DNA of 64,000 nucleotides from contig NZ_JAFVMG010000002.1 in assembly GCF_017377745.1 (NCBI RefSeq), forward strand, positions 1 to 64,000, written 5' to 3'. Source of the DNA: Acetobacter suratthaniensis. Its GTDB lineage: Bacteria; Pseudomonadota; Alphaproteobacteria; Acetobacterales; Acetobacteraceae. The notes below the pieces were generated by a model that did no database searches, was not told the origin of the DNA, and saw only the letters and a list, made by a program, of their open reading frames with translations. The position numbers and the translations under genes are program-made. Below, in pieces: positions 8,190 to 16,689 of this stretch (positions are counted from its first letter, which is position 1; the number at the start of each line of letters is the position of its first letter).

Positions 8190-9307
8190 TGACCAACGCG
8201 TTCATAAACAGGCTCCACGCACAGGCACACAGGCCAAGGCATGTTCTGATCAGCTATCTCTCTGTCTCGCTGTTCGGGCGCATCATGATCTGCTGCGCAG
8301 TTCTGGTGAGCCTGCTTGAGGTGCTGGCGCTACTGGAACAGACAACCCCCATTCTGCAACGGCATTTAGGCGCGCGGGGGCTGATGCTCTATGTGGGGCT
8401 ACGCCTGCCTTTTCTGCTTTCCAATACCCTGCCTTTTGCCGTGCTGATCGGCGCGCTCGTCATGCTCACGCAGATGACTCTCTCTAGCGAAACCGCCACC
8501 CTGCGCGCAGCCGGACTTTCCACTCTGGGATTTTACTTACGTCTGGCCCCCATCACACTCATGCTCGGCTTCATGGGGGTTATTCTGGATGATCAGATTG
8601 CTCCACGCTCGGAACTGGCTCTGGCTACATGGTGGAATCGTACCGACCCCACGCCTGAAAACGGCCATGCTTTCTGGTTCCGTGATACCGGGCGCATCAT
8701 CCATGTCGGTTACGTGGCCAATGGCGGTACACGTCTGGGAGCAGTGGACATCTACACCCGGGATGCGCAGGGCAGTCTGACAGGAACCCTGCATGCCGCC
8801 TATGCCGAGCACACATCCGCGGCAGGCTGGAGTCTGCATGATGTCAGCAGTCTTTCGGTACAGAGCCTTGTCGCGCAAGAACATGCTCCACAGGCCTCAA
8901 TACCATGGGCCATGACCCTGTCCCCCACGGAGTTTATCCGGCTGGCGGCGGACAGGCCGCCTATTTCCGCCCGGCTCATGCTCGCCCGCCTTCTGGGCCG
9001 TGTACCCTCAAACGACACCCCCGCCTATCTCAAGGCCGGTTTGCTGGAACGGCTGATGCGCCCCGTTTCACTTCTTGTGCTATTGTTGATTGCCATGCCG
9101 GTACTCTATATCCCTCCACGAACAGGCAGCCGAAGCTGGTTGCCTGTATGGTGTCTGGGCAGCGGCCTTCTGTTCATTGTCATACAGGGACTGTTTCGCG
9201 CCATGGGTAATGCGGGGCTTATTCCGCCATTCATGGCCGTACTGCCGGGACTGATCATCTTCACGCTGGGCGCGCTAAGCGCGCTCCTGAGGAACGAAAC
9301 ACTATGA
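8189..9307 (+). CDS. LptF/LptG-family permease (LptG-like)
   Basis: This 372-aa second YjgP/YjgQ permease starts in a TGATG overlap with the LptF-like gene. Membrane segments occur at about residues 25-50, 60-90 and 100-120, and again as three segments after about residue 285. The central hydrophilic part (about 125-270) is the predicted periplasmic domain. It should form a heterodimer with its neighbour and need an ATPase encoded elsewhere, since no LptB gene is in the window. It ends in a 4-bp overlap with the lipid hydroxylase gene. Confidence 0.75.
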   Translation: MTNAFINRLHAQAHRPRHVLISYLSVSLFGRIMICCAVLVSLLEVLALLEQTTPILQRHLGARGLMLYVGLRLPFLLSNTLPFAVLIGALVMLTQMTLSSETATLRAAGLSTLGFYLRLAPITLMLGFMGVILDDQIAPRSELALATWWNRTDPTPENGHAFWFRDTGRIIHVGYVANGGTRLGAVDIYTRDAQGSLTGTLHAAYAEHTSAAGWSLHDVSSLSVQSLVAQEHAPQASIPWAMTLSPTEFIRLAADRPPISARLMLARLLGRVPSNDTPAYLKAGLLERLMRPVSLLVLLLIAMPVLYIPPRTGSRSWLPVWCLGSGLLFIVIQGLFRAMGNAGLIPPFMAVLPGLIIFTLGALSALLRNETL

Positions 9308-10083
9308 GCGAAACACTCAATAACGCATCACTCAAGACGGGGCGCAGCTTCGATCTTGGCAAGATGAACCTGCGGCAGCTCTGGGTAGCTTACCTGACCT
9401 ATCCGACGATTCTGCTGTATTTCGCTCTCATTGTCGTCAGCTTCGGTATTGCCGCGCGATATTTTGCGGGTCTTGGCCCGACACTTATCGCCGTTCTGGC
9501 CGTGATTGCGGTCTATCCGCTGGCTTGGTACCTCCTGCACCGCTACGTGCTACACGGCCACCTGCTCTACAAGAACCGCTGGACCGCCAGCCTGTGGAAG
9601 CGCATCCATTTTGACCATCATCAGGACCCCCACCTGCTGGATGTACTCTTTGGCGCACCGGTCACGACTCTGCCCACCATCATCCTCATTACGGCGCCCA
9701 TCGGCTATCTGATTGGTGGAATCGGGGCCTCTGCAACCGCTGTTGGCACGGGTATTACGATCACTTGTATTTACGAATTTTTTCACTGCATCCAGCATCT
9801 GAACTACAAGCCCCGTTCAGCCTGGATCCAGCGCATGAAAGCCCGCCACGTCCTGCATCACTTCCATGATGAAGACGGCAATTTCGGCATCACCAGTTTT
9901 GTGATCGACCGCATGTTCGGCTCCTACTATGTCGATGCCAAAGCACGCCCCCGTAGCCCGACCGTGTTCAATCTTGGTTACGATCTGAAACAGGCGGCTG
10001 TTTATCCGTGGGTCATGCACCTGACGGGCGCCCCCCCGCGTGACCGGCCCGATGGCGCCCGCCCCGAGGCCAAGCGCGCATAA
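9304..10083 (+). CDS. Fatty acid hydroxylase / sterol desaturase superfamily protein
   Basis: This 259-aa membrane-bound di-iron oxygenase has the family's histidine boxes: HRYVLHGH (about residue 78), HFDHH (about 101), HCIQH (about 161) and a LHHFHDEDGNFG motif (about 184), interspersed with hydrophobic segments. Family members insert a hydroxyl or double bond in lipids using O2. Acetic acid bacteria are known to make ceramides carrying 2-hydroxy fatty acids, so this may be the ceramide acyl 2-hydroxylase or a sphinganine hydroxylase. The gene is coupled by overlaps to both neighbours (ATGA at its start, TAATG at its end). It could also act on another lipid. Confidence 0.8.
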   Translation: MSETLNNASLKTGRSFDLGKMNLRQLWVAYLTYPTILLYFALIVVSFGIAARYFAGLGPTLIAVLAVIAVYPLAWYLLHRYVLHGHLLYKNRWTASLWKRIHFDHHQDPHLLDVLFGAPVTTLPTIILITAPIGYLIGGIGASATAVGTGITITCIYEFFHCIQHLNYKPRSAWIQRMKARHVLHHFHDEDGNFGITSFVIDRMFGSYYVDAKARPRSPTVFNLGYDLKQAAVYPWVMHLTGAPPRDRPDGARPEAKRA

Positions 10084-10889
10084 TGAACGCAGCCATGGCC
10101 AGCGTCCCGGCCCCTCCGCCTGTTACAGCGCTTGTGCTGGCAGGCACCCGGCCCGGACGGCCAGACCCACTGGCCCAGATGGCCGGTGTTTCACACAAAG
10201 CCCTTCTGCCCATCGGTGGCGTGCCGATGGTACTCAGGGTTATTGCCGCCCTGCGGGCTGTGCCAGCCATATCGCGCATAGTCGTCTGTGTGGACTCACC
10301 GCATGTGCTGGCAGACCGCCTGCCCTCAGATATTCTGCTGCTTCCCGCGCGACCGGGTGGCCCCAGCGCCAGCGTACTGGCGGGGCTCGCACGTTTTGGC
10401 ACACCGCTGCTGGTCACAACGGCTGATAATGCGCTGCTGCAACCCAAGTGGGTGGAGGAATTTCTGGCCTCCATTCACCCTGAGAGCGACATGGCGGCCT
10501 GCGTTGCCACACAGGATGCCGTTCAGCGGGCCGTACCCAATACCCGCCGCACATATATCCGGCTTGCAGATATGACGTTTTCAGGGTGCAACATGTTCCT
10601 GTTCCGCACCTCTGTCTCGGCCAGAGTGGCTGATCTGTGGCAACGTGTAGAGCAAAACCGTAAAAACCCGCTCCGCATCGCCAGCGCCCTTGGCCCCCTT
10701 ATTCTGCTGCGCGCTCTGACCGGCCACCTGACCCGCACAGCCCTTTACCGGCGCATTGCAAAATTAACCGGAGCACAGGCTGAACTGGTCGCCCTGTCAG
10801 ATGGGCGCGCCGCCGTGGACGTAGACAAACCAGATGATGTGGTCGTGGCCGAACAGCTTGCCGCCTCACTCCCCGCGGTTCACGCCTGA
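10083..10889 (+). CDS. NTP-transferase (MobA-like nucleotidyltransferase)
   Basis: This 268-aa protein has a Rossmann-like NTP-transferase fold. It has an N-terminal LVLAGTRPG loop (about 17-25), the HKALLPIGG substrate or phosphate-binding motif (about 38) and TTADNA (about 117), the likely metal-binding acidic turn. The family makes NDP-sugars, CDP-alcohols or similar activated head groups. It is the last gene of the rightward operon, so an activated precursor for a sphingolipid head group is plausible. A role in molybdenum cofactor synthesis is less likely given the neighbours. The start overlaps the hydroxylase stop (TAATG). Confidence 0.65.
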   Translation: MNAAMASVPAPPPVTALVLAGTRPGRPDPLAQMAGVSHKALLPIGGVPMVLRVIAALRAVPAISRIVVCVDSPHVLADRLPSDILLLPARPGGPSASVLAGLARFGTPLLVTTADNALLQPKWVEEFLASIHPESDMAACVATQDAVQRAVPNTRRTYIRLADMTFSGCNMFLFRTSVSARVADLWQRVEQNRKNPLRIASALGPLILLRALTGHLTRTALYRRIAKLTGAQAELVALSDGRAAVDVDKPDDVVVAEQLAASLPAVHA

Positions 10890-10893
10890 ATAC

Positions 10894-10919
10894 CTGGTGG
10901 CACCATACGGCACCACCAG
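10894..10919. terminator. Hairpin between convergent genes
   Basis: CTGGTGG (10894-10900) and CCACCAG (10913-10919) form a perfect 7-bp stem in the 37-bp gap between two convergent genes. There is no T-tract, so it is only a possible bidirectional terminator. Confidence 0.4.
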
Positions 10920-10926
10920 CATGGGC

Positions 10927-11607
10927 TTATACCGGCAGTATGGTTTCCAATCGGGCGGGAACATCCGCCATGCACGCCGCCTGCCACGCTTGCCCTTCTG
11001 GTGCCTGCTGGCCATATCCCCATGCCGCGAACAGGAACGGGCAGCCAGCGCCTTCCGCTGCCAGCCAGTCTGGCGGCATATCCCCTACCATGACACTACG
11101 GGCAGGCTGGCCATGCGCCCAAGCAATGGTGCCGAGCAGATGCGCCGGATCGGGTTTTTTCACCGCAAAGCTATCCCCGCCGCCAACTGCAGCAAACAGG
11201 GGCGCCACCTCCAGAGCCCGCAGGATTTCACGCGCTGCCGCTTCAGGCTTGTTCGTACAAACCGCCAGTGTCCACCCTGCATCCCGCAAGGTATGCAAGG
11301 CCGCCTCCGCTCCGGGGAACAGGCGCGACAGACGGGTTAGCCGCGGTGTGTACAACGTCATGAAACGGGCCGCTGCCTCGGTTTCATCAATGACCGGCGC
11401 TCCCTCTCCTACCAGACTTGTAGCTGCGGCAAGCGCTTTAGAGACCAGAACCGCCACACCACGCCCGATCATGGTTCTGACCACGGTATCCGAAAGGGCT
11501 GGCAAACCATAAAAAACCAGTAGCTCCCGGCAGCTCTCTGCCAGATCAGGCAGGGAATCCAGCAAGGTTCCATCCATGTCAAAAACCGCCAGTCTGCGCA
11601 CTGTCAT
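10927..11607 (-). CDS. gph: HAD-family phosphatase, phosphoglycolate phosphatase-like
   Basis: This 226-aa haloacid-dehalogenase hydrolase has the nucleophile motif FDMDGTLLDS (about residues 8-17), CTNK (motif II, about 120), KKPDP (motif III) and VGDMPPD (motif IV). Length and motifs fit phosphoglycolate phosphatase, which removes 2-phosphoglycolate, but related sugar-phosphate phosphatases are hard to exclude. The start at 11607 is chosen because it begins just before the nucleophile motif and has a GAGGCG/AAGGCG purine stretch upstream. A 300-base upstream extension would run into the divergent glmU gene. It ends convergent with the NTP-transferase gene. Confidence 0.75.
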   Translation of the reverse strand: MTVRRLAVFDMDGTLLDSLPDLAESCRELLVFYGLPALSDTVVRTMIGRGVAVLVSKALAAATSLVGEGAPVIDETEAAARFMTLYTPRLTRLSRLFPGAEAALHTLRDAGWTLAVCTNKPEAAAREILRALEVAPLFAAVGGGDSFAVKKPDPAHLLGTIAWAHGQPARSVMVGDMPPDWLAAEGAGCPFLFAAWGYGQQAPEGQAWQAACMADVPARLETILPV

Positions 11608-11722
11608 CGCCTTGTCGCCTCTTCCGCTTTCAAAAACCTGAAAAACAGCCTTATCCTTACATGGTCCAAACACCGGTGCGAGAGGTTTGACACAGGCAGA
11701 GGCTTGTCTTACCGCATGGTTC

Positions 11723-13069
11723 ATGACCTCTTTTTCCTCCTCCCGCCCAGCCACAGCCGTGCTTCTGGCAGCCGGCCTTGGCACGCGTATGAAATCGTCC
11801 CGCGCCAAAGCCATGCAGCAGATCGCGGGCTTGCCAATGCTTGCCCATCTTCTGGCCAGTGCATCCGCCGTTTTTGACCGGCTGGTTGTCGTGATTGGCC
11901 CCGGCATGGAGGACGTAGCGGAGCTTGTGGCCCCCTACCCGGTCATTATCCAGCACGAGCGCCTCGGCACAGCACACGCGGCCCTTCAGGCTGAAGCCTG
12001 TTTTGGCGATGGGGATGTGGCGGTTCTCTATGCTGACAACCCCCTGATTTCAGCCCATACCCTCACCACCTTGCTGGAAGAACGCCGCAAGCCGGGCGTG
12101 GGACTGGCGCTTTTGTCCATGCGCCCGCAAGACCCCGCACGTTATGGCCGCGTTCTCGCCCATGAGGGCGACGTTAGCCGCATTGTCGAGTGGGCGGACG
12201 CCACCCCGGAAGAACGCGCTGTAGACCTGTGCAATGCCGGTGTCTTATGCGCGGATGCTGCCGACTTCCGCCGCTGGCTGCACGCCGTGCGTAATGACAA
12301 CACCAAGGGCGAGTTCTATCTGACGGACGTTGTCGGGCTGGCCGTGAGCGAGCAGGTGCGCGTACGCGCTGTCGAAGCACCTGAGGCAGAACTGCGTGGC
12401 GTAAACTCGCGCGCGGAACTCGCTCAGGCGGAAGCCGCCATGCAAACCCGCCTGCGTGAAACCGCTATGGCCGAAGGGGTAACGCTGGTTGCCCCGGACA
12501 CCGTTTTCCTGTGCGCCGATACCTGCCTGGCCCCCGATGTGCTGATAGAACCCCATGTGGTGTTCGGCCCCGGCGTTATCGTGCATGAGGGGGCGACCAT
12601 CCGCTCTTTCAGCCATCTGGAAGGCTGCGAAATCCATGCAGAGACGGTCATTGGCCCTTATGCCCGTATCCGCCCCGGCAGCAGCATTGGTGCAGGATCA
12701 CGCGTCGGTAATTTTGTGGAAATCAAGGCCACGACCATGGGTACCGGTGTAAAGGTCAACCACCTGTCCTATCTGGGCGATTCACGCGTGGGCAATCGCA
12801 CCAATATTGGCGCGGGTACGATTACCTGCAATTACGATGGCACCTTCAAACACAGCACGCTGATCGGGCATGATGTCTTCGTCGGGTCGGACTCGGTTCT
12901 GGTCGCGCCGGTCAACATTGGTGACAATGCGCTGATCGGGGCTGGCAGTGTCATTACCACGGACGTGCCGCCCGATGCGCTCGCACTGGGCCGTGCGCGG
13001 CAGACCAATAAGGCCGAACAGGGCAAGCGGTTCAAGGACATGCTCCAAGCAAAGAAGGAAAACGGCTGA
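11723..13069 (+). CDS. glmU: Bifunctional UDP-GlcNAc pyrophosphorylase / glucosamine-1-phosphate acetyltransferase
   Basis: This cytosolic enzyme makes UDP-N-acetylglucosamine for peptidoglycan and LPS. The N-terminal uridyltransferase domain has the LAAGLGTRMKS motif (about residues 14-24). The C-terminal left-handed beta helix of hexapeptide repeats carries the acetyltransferase site (about residue 250 onward, including GNFVEIK and NYDG). At 448 aa it matches the family. ATG 11723 gives the usual N terminus; a TTG at 11687 is a longer alternative. The next gene, glmS, overlaps by the TGATG junction, so both steps of glucosamine supply are coupled. Confidence 0.95.
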   Translation: MTSFSSSRPATAVLLAAGLGTRMKSSRAKAMQQIAGLPMLAHLLASASAVFDRLVVVIGPGMEDVAELVAPYPVIIQHERLGTAHAALQAEACFGDGDVAVLYADNPLISAHTLTTLLEERRKPGVGLALLSMRPQDPARYGRVLAHEGDVSRIVEWADATPEERAVDLCNAGVLCADAADFRRWLHAVRNDNTKGEFYLTDVVGLAVSEQVRVRAVEAPEAELRGVNSRAELAQAEAAMQTRLRETAMAEGVTLVAPDTVFLCADTCLAPDVLIEPHVVFGPGVIVHEGATIRSFSHLEGCEIHAETVIGPYARIRPGSSIGAGSRVGNFVEIKATTMGTGVKVNHLSYLGDSRVGNRTNIGAGTITCNYDGTFKHSTLIGHDVFVGSDSVLVAPVNIGDNALIGAGSVITTDVPPDALALGRARQTNKAEQGKRFKDMLQAKKENG

Positions 13070-14892
13070 TGTGTGGTATCTGCGGCGCCACAGGGCTGCG
13101 CCACGCGACACCGATCGTGTTCGAGGGGCTGCGTCGTCTTGAATATCGTGGTTATGATTCCGCTGGAATCGCCACCCTGTCCAATGGGCAGATCGAGCGC
13201 CGCCGGGCAGCGGGTAAGCTGGATAACCTGGCCACTCTGCTAGAGCATGAGCCGCTGGGTGGTACAACCGGTATCGGCCACACACGCTGGGCCACTCATG
13301 GTGCGCCTACCACAGGCAACGCCCACCCGCACGGCACGGCGCGCGTCGCGATCGTGCATAACGGTATCATCGAAAACTTCGAAACCCTACGGCGTGAGCT
13401 CGAAGCCGCCGGGCAGGTGTTCGAAACCGAAACCGACAGCGAAACCATTGCCCTGCTTGTAGACTACCATCTCCAGCACGGTCTCCCGCCCAAAGAGGCG
13501 GCCTTGGCCACGCTGCAACGGCTGGAAGGCGCTTACGCCATCGCCATGGTGTTTGCCGGTCATGAAGGGCTGATGATCGGGGCATGCCACAATGCCCCGC
13601 TGGCGATCGGCTATGGCGAGGAGGAAATGTTCCTCGGCTCGGACTCACTGGCCCTCGCCCCCCTGACCCGCCGGATCACCTACATGGAAAATGGTGATTG
13701 TGCGATCCTGACCCCCACGGGGGCCGAGTTCATCCGTTTTGATGGCACGCCCGTACACCGTATCCAGCAGGTTACAACCCTGACGGCTGGCGCTATCGGC
13801 AAGGACGGCTACCGCCATTATATGGAAAAGGAGCTGCACGAGCACCCGCTTGTTATCGGCCAGACCCTGCAACGCATGGTAGACCCCGCCACGCGCAAGG
13901 TTGTACTGCCCGAACTGCCTTTCAGTCTGGCGGACGTGCCACGTGCTGTCATTACGGCCTGCGGCTCGGCTTTTTATGCAGGCATGATCGGCCGCTACTG
14001 GCTGGAAGAAATCGCCCGCCTGCCGGTCGATATCGATGTCGCCAGCGAGCTGCGTTACCGTAACCCACCGCTGGACAGGCACTCGCTCGGCTTACTGATT
14101 TCCCAGTCGGGAGAAACAGCCGATACCCTCGCCGCCCTGCGAGCGCTGCGTCAGACTGCTGTGCATATCCTGTCAGTACTGAATGTCGAACACAGCAGCA
14201 TGGCGCGTGAAAGCGATGCCGTGCTGGGCACCGTAGCCGGGCCTGAAATTTCCGTAGCCTCTACAAAGGCCTTTACCGCACAACTGACCGTTCTGGCCTG
14301 CCTGAGCATTGCCACGGCACGCGCACGTGGCCACCTTGACCCGTTGCGAGAGGAGGAGCTGGTTTCCGCCCTGCTCGACCTGCCAACCCGCGCCGCCGAT
14401 GCACTCGCCCAGCATGACGCCGTGCGTGCCATGGCCCGCGTGGTGGCTGAGGCCCGGGATGTGCTCTATCTGGGCCGTGGCAGCCTTTTTCCCGTTGCCA
14501 TGGAAGGTGCTCTCAAGCTCAAGGAAATTTCCTACATCCACGCTGAAGCCTATGCCGCAGGCGAGATGAAGCATGGCCCGATTTCATTGATCGACAGTTC
14601 CGTGCCAATCGTCGCAAGCGCACCCCACACGCCCCTGTTCGATAAAACACTCTCCAACCTGCAAGAAGCCAAGGCACGCGGTGGCCGCCTGCTGGTCTTT
14701 ACCGACACCAAAGGGGCTGAGCGCGTTTCGGCCATTGCCGAGCAGATGGTTGTTCTGCCCCATGTGCATGATTTCGTAACCCCCATCCTGCAGGTCATAC
14801 CCGTGCAGATGCTGGCTTACGAAGTGGCCGTGCTCAAAGGGACGGATGTTGATCAGCCCCGCAACCTCGCCAAATCTGTAACGGTGGAATAA
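13069..14892 (+). CDS. glmS: Glutamine-fructose-6-phosphate aminotransferase
   Basis: This enzyme converts fructose-6-phosphate and glutamine into glucosamine-6-phosphate, the entry to amino-sugar synthesis. The N-terminal glutaminase domain starts MCGICG with the catalytic Cys2. Two SIS isomerase domains follow (about 285-430 and 455-600), and the protein ends in KSVTVE, typical of GlmS. At 607 aa it is full length. It is translationally coupled to glmU. No glmS ribozyme is visible, as expected for this group. Confidence 0.96.
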   Translation: MCGICGATGLRHATPIVFEGLRRLEYRGYDSAGIATLSNGQIERRRAAGKLDNLATLLEHEPLGGTTGIGHTRWATHGAPTTGNAHPHGTARVAIVHNGIIENFETLRRELEAAGQVFETETDSETIALLVDYHLQHGLPPKEAALATLQRLEGAYAIAMVFAGHEGLMIGACHNAPLAIGYGEEEMFLGSDSLALAPLTRRITYMENGDCAILTPTGAEFIRFDGTPVHRIQQVTTLTAGAIGKDGYRHYMEKELHEHPLVIGQTLQRMVDPATRKVVLPELPFSLADVPRAVITACGSAFYAGMIGRYWLEEIARLPVDIDVASELRYRNPPLDRHSLGLLISQSGETADTLAALRALRQTAVHILSVLNVEHSSMARESDAVLGTVAGPEISVASTKAFTAQLTVLACLSIATARARGHLDPLREEELVSALLDLPTRAADALAQHDAVRAMARVVAEARDVLYLGRGSLFPVAMEGALKLKEISYIHAEAYAAGEMKHGPISLIDSSVPIVASAPHTPLFDKTLSNLQEAKARGGRLLVFTDTKGAERVSAIAEQMVVLPHVHDFVTPILQVIPVQMLAYEVAVLKGTDVDQPRNLAKSVTVE

Positions 14893-15158
14893 TAGCCACC
14901 CTCATGCGCGGGAACACGCATGTTCTCGCGCACCAATACCTATCAAGAGTGCTGAAAGGGACGCTGCGGCCTTAGGTCAGTCTGGCTAGCGATATGGCCA
15001 ACGCAGGAGGCTGCGGCACAATACCCGGGCACCTTGTCTTCCAGTCTGTTTCTGGCTGGCAGTACCTCTCGACAGGCTGTTATGCCTCCGCGCCTTGCGC
15101 CGATGGGGCGCGTTACGGAAAGCACCAAGCCTGACAGCCCGCCCCAAGGTGTAAAACC
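14893..15158. other. Intergenic region after glmS with hairpin
   Basis: No gene is seen in this 266-bp gap between convergent glmS and the IclR-type gene. An inverted repeat with one mismatch (GCGCGGGAAC at 14906-14915, GTTCTCGCGC at 14922-14931) follows glmS and may end its transcript, although no T-tract follows. Short ORFs here have no start signals. The sequence may be decayed, but I recognise no parent gene. Confidence 0.4.
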
Positions 15159-15941
15159 TTACGCCCCCCGGTAGCCGAGCCTGAAAGAGACAGCGCGCGC
15201 CAGACCAACTGCGCGCTCGCCCAGTTTTTCCATGTCGTATCGCCCCAGTTCCGCCTGAGGAAGGCTGATGCCGACCCCTGCCACAGCCTGACCAGAGTGA
15301 TCCTTGACGGCGGAGCCGAAGCACCACAGCCCATCATGGATCTGCTCATCATCCACTGCGTAGCCTCGATCGCGAATTTCGCTCATTTCACGCACCAGCG
15401 TTGCGACAGAGCGTATGGCATTGGGTGTCAGGGGTTTGGGCCAGCCTGAAACCGGATTCTGCGCCAGCCACTCATCAAACGCCGCATCATCCATACCAGC
15501 CAGCATGGCGTTGCCTGTAGCCGTAAAAATAGCAGGTAAACGCATGCCCACCCGGAACGAGGCGCCCAGAACCGTCGCACTGTTACGGCAGGCCAGATAC
15601 ACGACATCCGCCCCATCCAACATGGTGAGGGTGATGGTAAACGAATCCAGATCAGGACGTGATTCGAGCGCATGGTAGAATTCAGCCACCAGATCGCGCT
15701 TTTCCGTCACATCTCCCGCCCAATCAAGCAGACGTGTACCCAACCGGTAGCCCTGTGCCGCGTTCTTATCGAGCAGCCCCAGTTCCACCATCACGGCCAG
15801 CAAGCCGTGGGCTGTACTGCGCGGTAAATCAAGCTGACGCGCTATGTCCGCCGCCAGCGGCGGCCTACTGGTACCGCGCACGAGATCAAGAATGCGAACG
15901 GCTCGGCGTAAGGCGGGAACCGTATCCTGTGGAGTGGACAT
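15159..15941 (-). CDS. IclR-family transcriptional regulator
   Basis: This 260-aa protein has an N-terminal winged helix-turn-helix (about residues 10-75, including RSTAHGLLAVM) and a C-terminal IclR effector-binding domain (about 80-255, including the FRVGMRLP and GYAVDDEQ segments). Family members control catabolic operons in response to small carboxylates or aromatics; the ligand here is unknown. The start at 15941 (MSTPQD) removes an upstream basic stretch with a weaker start at 15986, but the choice is not firm. The regulator stands alone. A palindrome upstream could be its own operator or control the divergent peroxidase gene. Confidence 0.8.
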   Translation of the reverse strand: MSTPQDTVPALRRAVRILDLVRGTSRPPLAADIARQLDLPRSTAHGLLAVMVELGLLDKNAAQGYRLGTRLLDWAGDVTEKRDLVAEFYHALESRPDLDSFTITLTMLDGADVVYLACRNSATVLGASFRVGMRLPAIFTATGNAMLAGMDDAAFDEWLAQNPVSGWPKPLTPNAIRSVATLVREMSEIRDRGYAVDDEQIHDGLWCFGSAVKDHSGQAVAGVGISLPQAELGRYDMEKLGERAVGLARAVSFRLGYRGA

Positions 15942-16005
15942 GCTTTTCTTATTTTCCTTGTTGACAGGAGAGGCTCGTCTCTTCATATTCAGAATACAGG
16001 ATCAA

Positions 16006-16021
16006 GTTCAATATAATGAAC
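16006..16021. promoter_or_regulatory. Candidate operator palindrome overlapping a -10 box
   Basis: GTTCAATATAATGAAC is a 16-bp palindrome with one mismatched pair, 65 bp upstream of the chosen IclR-gene start. It contains TATAAT (16012-16017) reading toward the glutathione peroxidase gene. IclR-family operators are commonly short AT-centred palindromes of this kind, so binding by the adjacent regulator is plausible but not shown. Confidence 0.4.
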
Positions 16022-16203
16022 AACAAAAATCGGAACACGATCTTGCCGCGCAGAGGCATGGTGGAAGCCTGAGACAAGAACCCGCAACAGGGCAGCAGGC
16101 TTCCACCCTCTGGTTACGCATCTTCATCATCCTCTCGCTCCCTGTCCGCTATTGGGCTACATGGAATTTCCCTCTGCCACAAATGTAGCAAAAGGACAGC
16201 CTC

Positions 16204-16689
16204 TTGACTTGTGTGTATGATTTCATTCTGCCCTCTTTAGAAGGCGGAACCATTGATCTGAGCGCCTATCGCACGCGCCCGGTTCTGCTAGCCAATACGG
16301 CATCACTCTGTGGCTTTACCCCCCAATATGAGGGCTTACAGGCGCTCTGGACGCAGTATCACCAAGCGGGACTGGTGATCATTGGTATTCCCAGCAATGA
16401 TTTCGGGCGTCAGGAACCCGGCACTTCCGAAGAAATCGCAGGCTTTTGCCAGCGCAACTACGGTGTTGCTTTTCCTATGGCGGCACGCAGCGTTGTGCGT
16501 GGGCCAGACGCTATTCCCCTGTTCAAGTGGCTGGACAGCGAACTGGGTTTTCTGGCCAGACCTCGCTGGAATTTCTATAAATATCTGACAGACCGTCACG
16601 GACTGCCCACAGCCTGGTTCAGCAGTCTTACCCCACCGACAGCCTGGCGGGTACGCAAGGCTGTGGAGCAGTCTTTAAAAAGCGCTTAA
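16204..16689 (+). CDS. Glutathione peroxidase-family protein
   Basis: This 161-aa thiol peroxidase reduces hydroperoxides in the cytosol. The catalytic Cys lies in [10 protein letters not shown] (about residue 38), where animal enzymes have selenocysteine. The tetrad partners are visible in FGRQEPG (Gln) and RWNFYKYL (Trp-Asn). The start is TTG at 16204, supported by AAGGA about 8 bases upstream; no ATG fits. The stop overlaps the convergent lolD stop by 4 bases. The IclR-type regulator gene lies divergently upstream with a possible operator. Confidence 0.88.
   Translation: MTCVYDFILPSLEGGTIDLSAYRTRPVLLANTASLCGFTPQYEGLQALWTQYHQAGLVIIGIPSNDFGRQEPGTSEEIAGFCQRNYGVAFPMAARSVVRGPDAIPLFKWLDSELGFLARPRWNFYKYLTDRHGLPTAWFSSLTPPTAWRVRKAVEQSLKSA

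Noticed and set aside
13069-14892. A glmS ribozyme upstream of glmS
   Set aside because: The glmS start overlaps the glmU stop, leaving no leader to hold a ribozyme.
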